Origin: Lachnospiraceae bacterium Marseille-Q4251
Lineage (GTDB): Bacteria; Bacillota; Clostridia; Lachnospirales; Lachnospiraceae
Direction: 5' to 3'
DNA: 64,000 nucleotides
Assembly: GCA_018223435.1 (NCBI GenBank)
Contig: JAGTTO010000001.1
Location: 2,170,001 to 2,234,000 of the forward strand
The notes under the pieces were generated by a model that was given only the letters and a program-made list of their open reading frames with translations, was not told the origin of the DNA and did no database searches. Of this stretch, positions 7,984 to 16,056 are shown piece after piece (the stretch's first letter is position 1; the number at the start of each line of letters is the position of its first letter). Both the position numbers and the translations under genes were made by a program.

Positions 7984-8324
7984 TTTGCTCACCCTGGCTT
8001 TCTATATACTGCCGTATTGTTTCAATCGGCGCCCCGCCTGCACGGAGCAGACAGAAGCTTCAGCAGTCTGCTGCTGGCACTTTTACAGGCATTGATGAAT
8101 TTACGGAGTTCCGTCTTTGGCTGTGCGCGGAACAGCACATGAACATGGTCTGTATCGTGATTCCATTCTTCCAGTAAGATCCCGTATCCGGGTGCGATAT
8201 ACTCAAAGATCTCTTTTGCTCTTTCGGATATTTTGCCATTCCGTACTTTTCTTCTGTATTTTATAACCATCACTAGGTGATAATATAGTAGAAATACTGA
8301 ATGGGAATTATGATCCAATTCCAT
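7946..8324 (-). pseudogene. tnpA: TnpA (Y1 transposase of IS200/IS605), broken
   Basis: The N-terminal part starts MELDHNSHSVFLLYYHLV and holds the HUH metal motif DHVHVLF near residue 60. After KSASSRLL the sequence skips the expected region (normally ending in a WSQS-like segment) and changes frame, so the reading frame ends at 8022. The lost C-terminus is seen in another frame: FCLLRAGGAPIETIRQYIESQGEQ, with the helix Tyr that makes the covalent DNA bond. An internal deletion therefore separates the HUH site from its catalytic Tyr, and the protein cannot be active. Confidence 0.75.
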
Positions 8325-8513
8325 TGTGTTTATCACTATTTTTCTTATATCGACTGATATGTATTTGCGAACTAATGTTCCTTTTCAGTATACTATATCA
8401 GGGGATAGAGAACAAGTGTTTCTTTTGTACTATAAGGACTTTTTTGAGCAGATATGCTCAGATGTGCAATTCATCTCACCACCTGAAGAGGTGGGAGAAT
8501 TCTTGCTACATTT

Positions 8514-8576
8514 GTTAAAATAAACATTTGTATTATAAATACTGTTTTTCACATCTCCATAAATAATACTCAGCAT
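8514..8576 (-). pseudogene. DUF4869 gene, N-terminal part
   Basis: ATG at 8576, with GAGGAGG 10 bases upstream, opens MLSIIYGDVKNSIYNTNVYFN, the expected DUF4869 start. The frame is then cut by the IS605 left end. Together with 6337-6734 it rebuilds one gene of about 150 residues. Confidence 0.65.
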
Positions 8577-8644
8577 TTATAAGAGCCTCCTCTCAAAATA
8601 CATTTCTTCCTATGACATGATTTCGTTCCATGTTTATGTTCTAT

Positions 8645-8673
8645 ATTATAAATGATTCCCGGCTTTTTTTGAA
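8645..8673 (-). promoter_or_regulatory. Promoter candidate for the DUF4869 operon
   Basis: On the minus strand TTCAAA (8673-8668), 17 bases, then TATAAT (8650-8645), about 70 bases before the DUF4869 start. Confidence 0.5.
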
Positions 8674-8756
8674 GTTCTTTAGCACTGGTACTTTTAGAAT
8701 TGGCGTGAAAATACGCCATACCCCATCAAGCCGATATATGTATGATGTTCTTTCTG

Positions 8757-9784
8757 TTTACACCAGTTTACAACTTTATAATTAATAGACTTGCTGACGA
8801 ATCAGCTGTTTTAAAGCCTTTATGATAACATTTGATTTTATATGTGTTTCGATGTTTCTAACGAAATTGGTCAAAAATATCTGGCTGCGAATGCCCTGAC
8901 TTAATTCAAAACGAAACTCCTGTACACTTTTTGTACGGTATTCGGAAAACTGCTCATCCTGATAGGGTAAGATCTTCATTGCACAATAACAGATATTGAT
9001 CAGATTTACCAGCATTTCAATACCCTTGCAGCTTCGTACCGTATAACTGCAAAGTGACCAGAAGATTTTCTGCTCATAGTAGCTTGTTTCAATATTCCAC
9101 CGGAACGAGTACAAAAACAGCGGAATATATTTCATCCTGTCACTTCCGGTCTGGTTCAATGGTGCTTTTTTCTGCCACATGCGATATCCAAGAGGAAGTG
9201 AAAGATAAGATACCCTGTCATTCTTCCATACAGGTATGCAAAGCATAATACTTACAAAGCAGTGTCCATTCAGATAATTGGAACTATTATGTGCGGCATG
9301 GTCAAAGAGTTTTGAAACATTCTCAAACCGAGTTCCGGCCTTTGCTACCATGGTATCATCCACACAAAGAAATATCGGCTGTGTTGCCAGTGAATCCGGT
9401 ATCATTCTCAAAGCAACTTTAGCTGTGATATTCATAAAGTGGGAATAATCAACTTTTGCATAGGAACATGCGTGGAAAAAGGTATTGAGGGATTTTGTGG
9501 TAATCCCAGACAAAAAGTGCTGATATAAAAATCGAATGGAATGTACAGATTCCAATGTTAGTATTGATAAAACGAGTAAAAACAAAGTATCTGCTGTTGG
9601 AGCAGAAAAAGTTTCAAAATAAATCAAAAAATATTTGTGAAGTCTACCAGTCAGAGTCTTTTCGTTGTATAATGTCTTTGTCGTACAGGGTCACTTTCCT
9701 TTGTAATGTTTTGGAGCAAACTCATTATACATCAGAAAGCCCTGTACGATATTTTTTTATGAAAAAGTTGTAAAGTGGTGTAAA
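8757..9784 (-). mobile_element. DDE-type IS, copy 1 (internally deleted)
   Basis: The ends are imperfect inverted repeats: TTTACACCAGTTTACAACTTT at 8757 and AAAGTTGTAAAGTGGTGTAAA ending at about 9784. The transposase inside lacks about 130 central residues (see its entry). The same outer end occurs at 11984 in copy 2. Copies 1 and 2 point away from each other and enclose the SLC13 permease. Confidence 0.75.
8782..9627 (-). pseudogene. DDE transposase (IS4/IS701-like), in-frame internal deletion
   Basis: The 281-residue frame has the N-terminal half with the first acidic block FLCVDDTMVAKAG, then jumps from YRMWQKK straight to APLNQTGSDRMKYIP. Copy 2 shows what is missing: the stretch from ESKLELAASMIRQ, through ILCDSWYTK (second acidic Asp), to CAWQEKAPLNQ. 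The jump joins two short similar sequences (WQKK and WQEK), as expected for recombination between TGGCAG-A-rich microrepeats. Without the second Asp the protein should be inactive, though it might still bind the IS ends. Family placing within IS4/IS701 is by general pattern only. Confidence 0.7.
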
Positions 9785-9823
9785 GATTAATAATCTTTGT
9801 ATTGGCACCGAAAATATATTTAT

Positions 9824-9873
9824 TTCTCCGCGGCTTTTCTTCCAGGATGGGAGAGTGCCGCGGAGAATTTTTT
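9824..9873 (+). terminator. Strong hairpin terminator between IS copy 1 and the permease gene
   Basis: TTCTCCGCGGC (9824-9834) and GCCGCGGAGAA (9857-9867) pair perfectly and are followed by six T on the plus strand. It also lies 45 bases beyond the permease stop and may serve it. Confidence 0.7.
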
Positions 9874-9917
9874 GCGAAGAAAGAATTGCTATAGCTTTTG
9901 TAATTCCGGGAAAACCT

Positions 9918-11066
9918 TTATCTAAGAAAAAAATACAATATTAACATGAATATCATGAATATAATATTGGAGGCTGTGAATATTCCCAAATACTTCCCTT
10001 TCAGATTCCTGTTTTCTTTTGCAATATATTTGAAACTTATCAGGCTTGCCATGGATGCAATCAGAGTGCCGAGACCTCCAATATTGGTTCCGACAATTAA
10101 AGCCCGGTAATTATCTGTAAAGCCGGATAAAAGAAGCGCAGCGGGAACATTGCTCATAATCTGACTGGCAAGAACAGCAGTAAGTGTTTCCCTTCCTGCC
10201 ATGATTCTTTCCAGAAAACTGCTGAATTGCGGAATCCTTCCAAGGTTGCCGATAAAAATAAATAATGCGATAAAGGTGGCAAGCAGGGAGTAATCCACCC
10301 TGCTTATATTTTCCCTGTTTCTTAGCAGCATATATATAAGAAGCAATACAAGAGGAATCTGGTATGGAATGATATGTGCAACAGTGAGCAGGCAGATTGT
10401 AAATAAGATCAGGTAAGCGGCCAGGTATTCCATGTTAAGTTCTTTTCTGTCAGAGAATCCCAAAAGAGTTTTATCTTTTTCGGAACCGCATACGTGAGGT
10501 GCTTTGGCAGCGGCTACCTGTATCCATATCAGAAGAAGGATAAGTGCTGTGGCGGAATAGGGAAGCATCAGGGTTATTAATTCTGCCGCGGACATCCCTG
10601 CTCTGGCATATAGATAAAGGTTCTGCGGATTTCCGATTGGTGTGAGCATGCTTCCGAGATTAGCAGCGATTGTCTGCATGGCTACTATTTTAAGAAGCCA
10701 GTAATTGCCCAGTTCCTTTGGCAGTTTATGCACAATGATCAGTGCAAGAGGAACAAAAGTAATCAATGCCACATCATTGGTGATCACCATTGACAGGAAG
10801 AAACATAAGAGTACCAACAGCCTGATCACACCCACAGTTCCCGATGTTCCCATCAGCAATTTTTTGGCAAGTATATCAAAAACACCAACAGCCTTCAAAC
10901 CAGCTACAATTGCCATCAAACAGAAGAGGAGCCCGAGAGTCCTGAAATCGATATAAGTAAAATAAGTCTTATCCGGTCTGACCCAGAACATAGAAAGAAG
11001 CGCCAGGATCACTGCAATTGACAAAACGGTTTCTTTCCTGAAAAAAACATATAATTTTTGTAACAT
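9918..11066 (-). CDS. SLC13/ArsB-type anion permease
   Basis: A 382-residue membrane protein with about 10-11 hydrophobic segments. The internal repeat typical of the ion transporter superfamily shows as MVITNDVALITFVPLAL with MLTPIGNPQNLYLYA in the first half, and IMSNVPAALLLSG with GTNIGGLGTLIASMASLISF in the second. These are the substrate-binding hairpins of SLC13/CitM-like carriers. The substrate (citrate, other dicarboxylates, arsenite or another anion) cannot be read from the sequence. The ATG at 11066 is chosen for its GGAAGG ribosome site; the longer frame to 11159 runs into IS copy 2. The IS begins only about 55 bases upstream, so the native promoter may be altered. Confidence 0.8.
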   Translation of the reverse strand: MLQKLYVFFRKETVLSIAVILALLSMFWVRPDKTYFTYIDFRTLGLLFCLMAIVAGLKAVGVFDILAKKLLMGTSGTVGVIRLLVLLCFFLSMVITNDVALITFVPLALIIVHKLPKELGNYWLLKIVAMQTIAANLGSMLTPIGNPQNLYLYARAGMSAAELITLMLPYSATALILLLIWIQVAAAKAPHVCGSEKDKTLLGFSDRKELNMEYLAAYLILFTICLLTVAHIIPYQIPLVLLLIYMLLRNRENISRVDYSLLATFIALFIFIGNLGRIPQFSSFLERIMAGRETLTAVLASQIMSNVPAALLLSGFTDNYRALIVGTNIGGLGTLIASMASLISFKYIAKENRNLKGKYLGIFTASNIIFMIFMLILYFFLR

Positions 11067-11120
11067 AATATTTCCCTTCCGGTCTGATACGACCGCGTAT
11101 AAGTATATCACAGAAACATC

Positions 11121-11984
11121 CAGAAAAAAAGAATCTAAACTGGAACTGGCAGCCTCCATGATCCGGCAGGTTATGCCTGAATTTCACAGCAAAGATCATA
11201 TCATCATCCTTTGTGACAGCTGGTACACAAAACAGAATCTGGTATCCATCGTTGATGAATATCCGAATCTGGATCTGATTGGCAATGCAAGGATTGATTC
11301 TATCATTTATGATCTTGCACCTGCACAGACCGGTCGTCGGGGACGTCCTGCCAAACATGGAAAACATCTTTCTGTTGAAACAGATTTTACGTTTTCCAAT
11401 GAAAAGATTGGTGATTATTATACCGGTGTCCGCCGGGTCCTCGCTAAGATCTTTGGCAATAGGGAAGTCCTTGCCTATGTCACTGCCATAGAAAAAGAAC
11501 ATGGTACAAAACAACTGTTTTTCAGTACCATTTTCCCGGAAGATCTGCAGATTTTCTGTGCATGGCAGGAAAAAGCACCATTGAACCAGACCGGAAGTGA
11601 CCGTATAAAATACATTCCACTGTTGCTATATTCGTTACGCTGGAATATTGAAACAAGCTACTATGAACAGAAAACGTTCTGGTCTTTTTGTAACTATATG
11701 GTGCGAAGCTGCAAAGGGATTGAAATGCTGGTCAATCTGATTAACATCAGTTACTGTGCCATGAAGATTCTGCCCTATCAGAACGAACATTTTTCTGAGT
11801 ACCGTACAAAAAGCGTACAGGAGTTTCGTTTTGAATTAAGTCAGGGCATTCGCAGTCAGATATTTTTTGCCACTTTCGTGAAAAATATCGAAACACATAT
11901 AAAATCAAATGCCATGACAAAGGCCTTAAAACAGCTGATTCATCAACAAGTCTATCATTTATAAAGTTGTAAACTGGTGTAAAA
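11121..11984 (+). mobile_element. DDE-type IS, copy 2 (5' half missing)
   Basis: The IS sequence is recognisable from about 11121 and runs to the outer end TAAAGTTGTAAACTGGTGTAAA at 11963-11984, nearly identical to the outer end of copy 1. The inner (5') end is absent. Confidence 0.75.
11122..11964 (+). pseudogene. DDE transposase (same family as copy 1), lacks N-terminus
   Basis: The coding similarity begins at KKESKLELAASMIRQVMPEF and runs to the C-terminus. It includes IILCDSWYTKQNLVSIV, RRGRPAKHGKHLSVETDF and the block NQTGSDRIKYIPLLLYSLRWNIETSYYEQK with the catalytic Glu. The first about 150 residues with the first Asp are lost. Its shared C-terminal 130 residues match copy 1 with only scattered changes, so the two are true relatives that decayed in complementary ways. 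Confidence 0.75.
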
Positions 11985-12049
11985 TAACTCCTTTTTCCTT
12001 ATAAGCTTACAGACGAATACCTGGCGTTCATCCACGACACAGAAGATGT

Positions 12050-12268
12050 CTAATATTCTTTTGCAATTTCCTCTGTTATCTCATATATCTCTTTGAATCT
12101 TTCTAGGTCCTCCGGCGATCTGATCAGCATGATCTCTTCGATTTTTCCGGTCCGTATGTCTTTGAATCCTGCTACTTCTTCCCCAGTACAAATGCTTGCA
12201 CGAATAACTGGTTTCATATGTTCTCGGTCATATGTTTTTTTCACGATTTTCTTTTTGAATAATCCCAT
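12050..12268 (-). CDS. Conserved hypothetical protein, 72 aa
   Basis: A short soluble protein starting MGLFKKKIVKKTYDREHMKP and ending EEIAKEY, with a GGAGG ribosome site. Similar small proteins are common in Lachnospiraceae, to my memory without proven function. The middle (ICTGEEVAGFKDIRTGKIEEIMLIRSPEDL) suggests one compact alpha/beta domain and the N-terminus is strongly basic. It stands alone, with the IS end on one side and the LURP-one-like gene on the other; the 40-base gap to the latter would allow a two-gene operon. Confidence 0.6.
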   Translation of the reverse strand: MGLFKKKIVKKTYDREHMKPVIRASICTGEEVAGFKDIRTGKIEEIMLIRSPEDLERFKEIYEITEEIAKEY

Positions 12269-12308
12269 GCTTCATCCTCCGAATAATTACAGTAACAAGA
12301 TCAGCTTT

Positions 12309-12779
12309 TTAATTTCTGGAACATTTTTCTGCATCGATTGCCAGTACAAACATCAGCGCATCCAACGCATTTCCGGAATCCTGCACATCAATAACATAAG
12401 TATCTGTCATATGAAACAGTTCTTTATTGACCCGTGCGATTGAATAACCGCTTCGATCAAGAATGCTATAGTCCCATTCCATAATGGTTCCATCAATATG
12501 CCATCCATTGTAATCAATATTATAATGTGGCGTCAGGAATGAGAATTCTTTGCTCAGGCATCCGATATAACTGCCGTTTTTATAAATTTCGAATTTAGGA
12601 AGAAAAGTAAGTACTTTCTGAACAACCATTCCTACTTCATTTCCATAGGCATCATAAATTACAAGTTTATGTCCCCAGGACAACTGACCTTTTACTACAT
12701 AAACAGTGTTGCCTGCTTCATCATAGATATCATAGCTGTCAAACCATGAAAACAACCTTTGTTTAAATAATAGCTTCAT
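12309..12779 (-). CDS. LURP-one-related (YxjI-like) protein
   Basis: A 156-residue protein of the LURP-one/DUF567 family, a beta-barrel fold related to the Tubby C-terminal domain and to phospholipid scramblases. The repeated pattern of short beta strands with aromatic residues is clear: YDIYDEAGNTVYVVKGQLSWGHKLVIYDAYGNEVG, then FEIYKNGSYIGCLSKEF, then MEWDYSILDRSGYSIARVNKE. DVQDSGNALDALMFVLAIDA is the conserved end. Role in bacteria unknown; membrane-lipid binding is a guess. No partner gene in an operon is certain. Confidence 0.75.
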   Translation of the reverse strand: MKLLFKQRLFSWFDSYDIYDEAGNTVYVVKGQLSWGHKLVIYDAYGNEVGMVVQKVLTFLPKFEIYKNGSYIGCLSKEFSFLTPHYNIDYNGWHIDGTIMEWDYSILDRSGYSIARVNKELFHMTDTYVIDVQDSGNALDALMFVLAIDAEKCSRN

Positions 12780-12952
12780 AACTTTTCACCACTCTCTCCA
12801 ACAGATATAATTGGTTCTTTATAAGCACCATAATACCATGCCGGAACACCTTAAAAAATATGTAAATTGAAGAATTAACCCATCTTATTTCACAGATTAT
12901 GATAAAACATAGATTTCCGGCTATAAATCTCTACTCGCTCACAAAAGGATAT

Positions 12953-12997
12953 AAAAAAGACCATCTACTGCTTGTTTACGGTAAATGATCTTTTCAT
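12953..12997 (-). terminator. Terminator of the FUSC/two-component operon
   Basis: On the minus strand AAAAGATCATTTACCG...AGTAGATGGTCTTTTTT forms a hairpin with a T run, just after the truncated phosphatidyltransferase frame. Confidence 0.6.
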
Positions 12998-13005
12998 TGC
13001 AATAT

Positions 13006-13239
13006 TTAATTAAATATTTTTCCTAAATTACTAATCCTATGGAATCTTCTTGCGATATATCCATCAGCAAGATCCGTAAGACCAGACAGCAATAAGATTT
13101 CACCAGCTAACAGAGGATTTTTCTTTACACAATAACTCCATATAATTACCGGAATCAGACAAAGCCGAAAAAAAGAAAGAAGATTAGGAACCGTAATAAT
13201 TCTATTCAAATTTTCTTCCTGATTCACTTCCCTCTGCAT
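13006..13239 (-). pseudogene. CDP-alcohol phosphatidyltransferase, truncated
   Basis: The frame begins ITVPNLLSFFRLCLIPVIIW and reaches DLADGYIARRFHRISNLGKIFN before the stop. This is the start of the CDP-alcohol phosphotransferase signature DGx2ARx8Gx3Dx3D. The DG, AR and G are present, but the two catalytic Asp that should follow are lost, along with the remaining about 100 residues and helices. It is therefore not an active enzyme; a deletion joined it to the terminator. It overlaps the end of the FUSC gene by 38 bases, or begins at TTG 13209 with an AGGAAG ribosome site. Full-length relatives make phosphatidylglycerol phosphate or cardiolipin, which fits the lipid theme of this operon. 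Confidence 0.6.
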
Positions 13240-14293
13240 GTACGGTCACCTCACTTTCCTTTTTTTTAGACATAAACCAATAAAATATAACACAAAATGC
13301 TAAAGCAAACACAACACCAAAAACATTTTGAATCACTCTAAGACTAACCGCTCCTTGTAGTCCATAAGTCTCTGCAGCAATGGCTAAAGCACCAAATGTG
13401 TTAAATACTGCCTGCCAGCCATATTGTGCTGAAAATCCTACACCGATTCCACCAAGAATTCCTATATATGCATAGATTGACGAAGGAAGCAGAAAATATA
13501 ATACTGTAAAACATATAACACCTGCAATATTTCCGACAATCCTTTTACGGACTCTGTAGCGCATATCTTCCATAAACGGCAAAATCGCGGACATGGCCGC
13601 AATACCAGCCCACATTGCACGTGGCATATTACAAAGTTCTGCAATGCAAAGGACAATCGGTACGCATAAAATCTGACATATCTGCCATTTTGTTCTGGAA
13701 GAAGTGATATCAAATTCTTGTATCAGATCTTTCAGATTTCTTTTATAAGTTCTGTTTTTATGATTTCGATAAAATACAAAGCAGGTAAGTGCTGCACCTA
13801 AAGCCATTCCGACTAATCGCATCTGATAGCTTTTTCCCGTAACATCATAACCATATAGCAGCAGATACCCAAGAACCAATGTAGATTGATTAAACATGAA
13901 TGGATTATGGCATCCGAACAGAATCAACACAGCCAGTGCCGCAATATTTAACAGCATTCCCAATACCGGTGAAAACTGATTTGCTAAATGCGGACATACA
14001 GTCATAATTACAAAGAACAAAGCCAAAAGCATCGTAGATTGTCCGGTGTGGATTCCCAGATCCGCATTCCGAAATACCATAAGACATAATAAAACTACTA
14101 CACCCACAATACTATTCTCATTTCCAAATAAGATACTGAAAATAGTAACAAATAAAAAACAAAATGCCATTGTAACAGCTATCTTCACCAGATATACCCA
14201 CATATGATATAATTTTTCTTTTAGTGTTTCACTCTTTTTCAACAGATTTTTAGAACCTGCCTGATTTAACTGCAATTCCTGATAAAATGTCAT
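13202..14293 (-). CDS. FUSC-family membrane protein (aromatic acid exporter-like)
   Basis: A 363-residue protein with two blocks of about five membrane helices (residues 35-150 and 200-345) split by a basic cytoplasmic stretch (FYRNHKNRTYKRNLKDLIQEFD). This is the FUSC layout of AaeB- and YccS-like proteins, though shorter than the 600-700 residues of full AaeB. Motifs include NMPRAMWAGIAAMSAILPFMEDMRYRVRKRIVGNIAG, the typical FUSC repeat. Likely exports small aromatic acids or supports envelope integrity. GGAGG lies before ATG 14293. It follows the sensor kinase by 31 bases and so is a probable target of that system. Confidence 0.75.
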   Translation of the reverse strand: MTFYQELQLNQAGSKNLLKKSETLKEKLYHMWVYLVKIAVTMAFCFLFVTIFSILFGNENSIVGVVVLLCLMVFRNADLGIHTGQSTMLLALFFVIMTVCPHLANQFSPVLGMLLNIAALAVLILFGCHNPFMFNQSTLVLGYLLLYGYDVTGKSYQMRLVGMALGAALTCFVFYRNHKNRTYKRNLKDLIQEFDITSSRTKWQICQILCVPIVLCIAELCNMPRAMWAGIAAMSAILPFMEDMRYRVRKRIVGNIAGVICFTVLYFLLPSSIYAYIGILGGIGVGFSAQYGWQAVFNTFGALAIAAETYGLQGAVSLRVIQNVFGVVFALAFCVIFYWFMSKKKESEVTVHAEGSESGRKFE

Positions 14294-14324
14294 GTAATTC
14301 CTCCTCTATCTGTTTTTCTTAAAC

Positions 14325-15368
14325 TTATATGGCCTCATCTTTCTGTATTGGAAGCTCTACAACAAATCTGCATCCACCATATTCACGGTTTTCTGCTTTG
14401 ATTGTTCCTCCGGCACTATCTACAATCCGTTTTACAAGTGCAAGACCTAGGCCATTTCCTTCTGCTTTATGAGATCCATCTACCTGATAGAACTTGTCAA
14501 ATATTCTGGATTTTACATCATCCTCTATTCCTGGTCCTTCATCTTCCAGAATGAACTTAACAGAATCCTGTTCTTGTTTCAGAAACATCGTAATTGTCCC
14601 CTTTGAAGGGCTGAACTTAATCGCATTATCCAAAAGATTTATCCAGATATGCATAAAAAGTCCTTCATTCCCAGTATATTTAACTTCCTCCAATTCTACC
14701 TGAAAACCAATTTCTTTTTCTGTCCATTTTGTTTCCAATGAAAGAAATGCCTGGCGGATCTGTTCATCCAGACGATATTCTGTTTTTTTCATTGGTATAT
14801 TCTGATTCTCTAACTTGGATAACAGCAAAATATTACCAACCAATCCGGAAAGTCTTTGGGTGTTAAATAAGATTTTTTCTACATATTCCTCTTGATCCGG
14901 AGACAGTTCTTCTCCCTGAAGCAGCATTGTATATCCTTCAATGGCATTAATCGGGGTCTTAAACTCATGAGAAACATTAGATACAAAATCCATCTGCAGC
15001 ACCTCTGTTGCACGAAGTTCTTTTGTCATAACGTTAAAACTTTGATAAGATTCTCCAACTTCTGCTATACGGCTGTTCGTTTCCAAATGCTGTTCAAAAT
15101 CTCCCTGAGAAACTTCCTTCATTGCTTTACTAAGTCTGGTAATTGGTTCCAGTAACTTTGCATTGATAAAGGAAGTGATCAGCCCTGCAATCAATGTATT
15201 GAAAATCAAAAGCCAGCCAAGCACAGGTATGCCGCCCGGCAGATTAAAAAAATGATTCAAAAAAGCAAATAATAAAGCAGATATGACTGTTGAAAATACA
15301 AGTGCCAGCCAGATTGCACCAGTCAGACAGGATCGGATCCGCAATCCTTTTTTTTTCTTTTGTTCCAT
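14325..15368 (-). CDS. Sensor histidine kinase (HAMP)
   Basis: A 347-residue kinase with two membrane helices (about 17-37 and 47-67) and only a short outer loop of about 10 residues, so it senses within or near the membrane. HAMP lies at about 68-120, the H box FVSNVSHEFKTPINAIEGY at about 130, the N box INLLDNAIKFSPSKG, and the G boxes EDEGPGIED and GNGLGLALVKRI. Its ATG overlaps the regulator's stop (TAATG), so the pair is translationally coupled. Kinases with so short a loop often answer to cell-wall or membrane damage, such as peptides or bile; this is inference. Confidence 0.9.
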   Translation of the reverse strand: MEQKKKKGLRIRSCLTGAIWLALVFSTVISALLFAFLNHFFNLPGGIPVLGWLLIFNTLIAGLITSFINAKLLEPITRLSKAMKEVSQGDFEQHLETNSRIAEVGESYQSFNVMTKELRATEVLQMDFVSNVSHEFKTPINAIEGYTMLLQGEELSPDQEEYVEKILFNTQRLSGLVGNILLLSKLENQNIPMKKTEYRLDEQIRQAFLSLETKWTEKEIGFQVELEEVKYTGNEGLFMHIWINLLDNAIKFSPSKGTITMFLKQEQDSVKFILEDEGPGIEDDVKSRIFDKFYQVDGSHKAEGNGLGLALVKRIVDSAGGTIKAENREYGGCRFVVELPIQKDEAI

Positions 15369-16039
15369 TATTTTTTCACCACCTTGTATCCAATTCCACG
15401 CATTGTTACGATTTCAAAATCCGGGTTATCTTTAAAACGCTCTCTGATTCTTCCTATATGTACCTCTATCGTATGTGGATCTGCCTCCGTCTCGTATCCC
15501 CATACTTCATCCATCAACTGTTGTTTTGTAAATGTTCTGCCTGGCGAAGCTGCAAGCTTATATAAAAGCAGGAATTCTTTTTTAGGCAAAACAAGACTTT
15601 CCTTATCAGTTGTAACCGTCATTGCATCATAATCAAACTCTGTTGAACCGATCACAATTTTGTGTTCATTCAGTATCTGTGCACGGCGAAGCAGTGCTCC
15701 GACTCTTAAAACCATTTCATTCACATTTACCGGTTTTACCATATAATCGTCACTTCCCGAAAGAAATCCCTGGCGCATATCATCAAAGGAACCTTTCGCA
15801 GTGATCATAAGTACCGGTATCTGATATCCTGCTGAACGGAGTTCCGACACCAGTTCATAACCATCCATAACCGGCATCATAATATCAGAAATGATCAGAT
15901 CAATATATTCCTTATCCAATACTTCTAATGCCTGTGCTCCATCCGATGCACTTTTGACTTGATATCCATTCTTCTCAAGCACTTTTTGGAATAGCTGGCT
16001 TAATTCTTTATCATCTTCTACAATCAATATTTGAAACAC
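15368..16039 (-). CDS. OmpR-family response regulator
   Basis: A 223-residue regulator. The receiver has VEDD, the phospho-acceptor in LIISDIMMPVMDG, the switch Thr in MITAKG and the Lys in DDYMVKPVN. The winged helix from residue 130 on has LPKKEFLLLYKLAASPGRTFTKQQLMDEVWGYE and HIGRIRERF...VTMRGIGYKV. GTG 16039 is chosen because AAGGAGG lies 8 bases upstream; the longer frame to 16078 would overlap that site and the PLD gene end. It likely binds phased direct repeats such as those before the PLD gene at 17.55 kb. Confidence 0.9.
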   Translation of the reverse strand: MFQILIVEDDKELSQLFQKVLEKNGYQVKSASDGAQALEVLDKEYIDLIISDIMMPVMDGYELVSELRSAGYQIPVLMITAKGSFDDMRQGFLSGSDDYMVKPVNVNEMVLRVGALLRRAQILNEHKIVIGSTEFDYDAMTVTTDKESLVLPKKEFLLLYKLAASPGRTFTKQQLMDEVWGYETEADPHTIEVHIGRIRERFKDNPDFEIVTMRGIGYKVVKK

Positions 16040-16056
16040 GTTTTCCTTCCTCCTTA

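Larger units (their letters stand above)
6735..8513 (-). mobile_element. IS200/IS605-type element inserted in the DUF4869 gene
   Basis: The element has tnpA then tnpB on the minus strand. Its left end has a hairpin at 8475-8497 (CCACCT/AGGTGG) and its right end a hairpin at 6746-6774 (CCACTT...AAGTGG), as usual for single-strand transposons without terminal inverted repeats. Flanks are two halves of one gene: TATTTTAAC on the left and AACAGCTATGAACC on the right. End positions are good to about 2 bases. TTTTAAC next to the left end would be the target/TAM side. Confidence 0.75.

Noticed and set aside
8324..8523. Plus-strand frames (64 and 65 codons) at the IS605 left end
   Set aside because: They lie in the IS end and are opposite the tnpA leader. 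One looks protein-like (EEVGEFLLHLLK), but it includes the terminal hairpin.
11158..11964. Copy 2 of the DDE transposase as an intact gene
   Set aside because: The open frame lacks the N-terminal about 150 residues with the first catalytic Asp; the ATG at 11158 is an internal Met.
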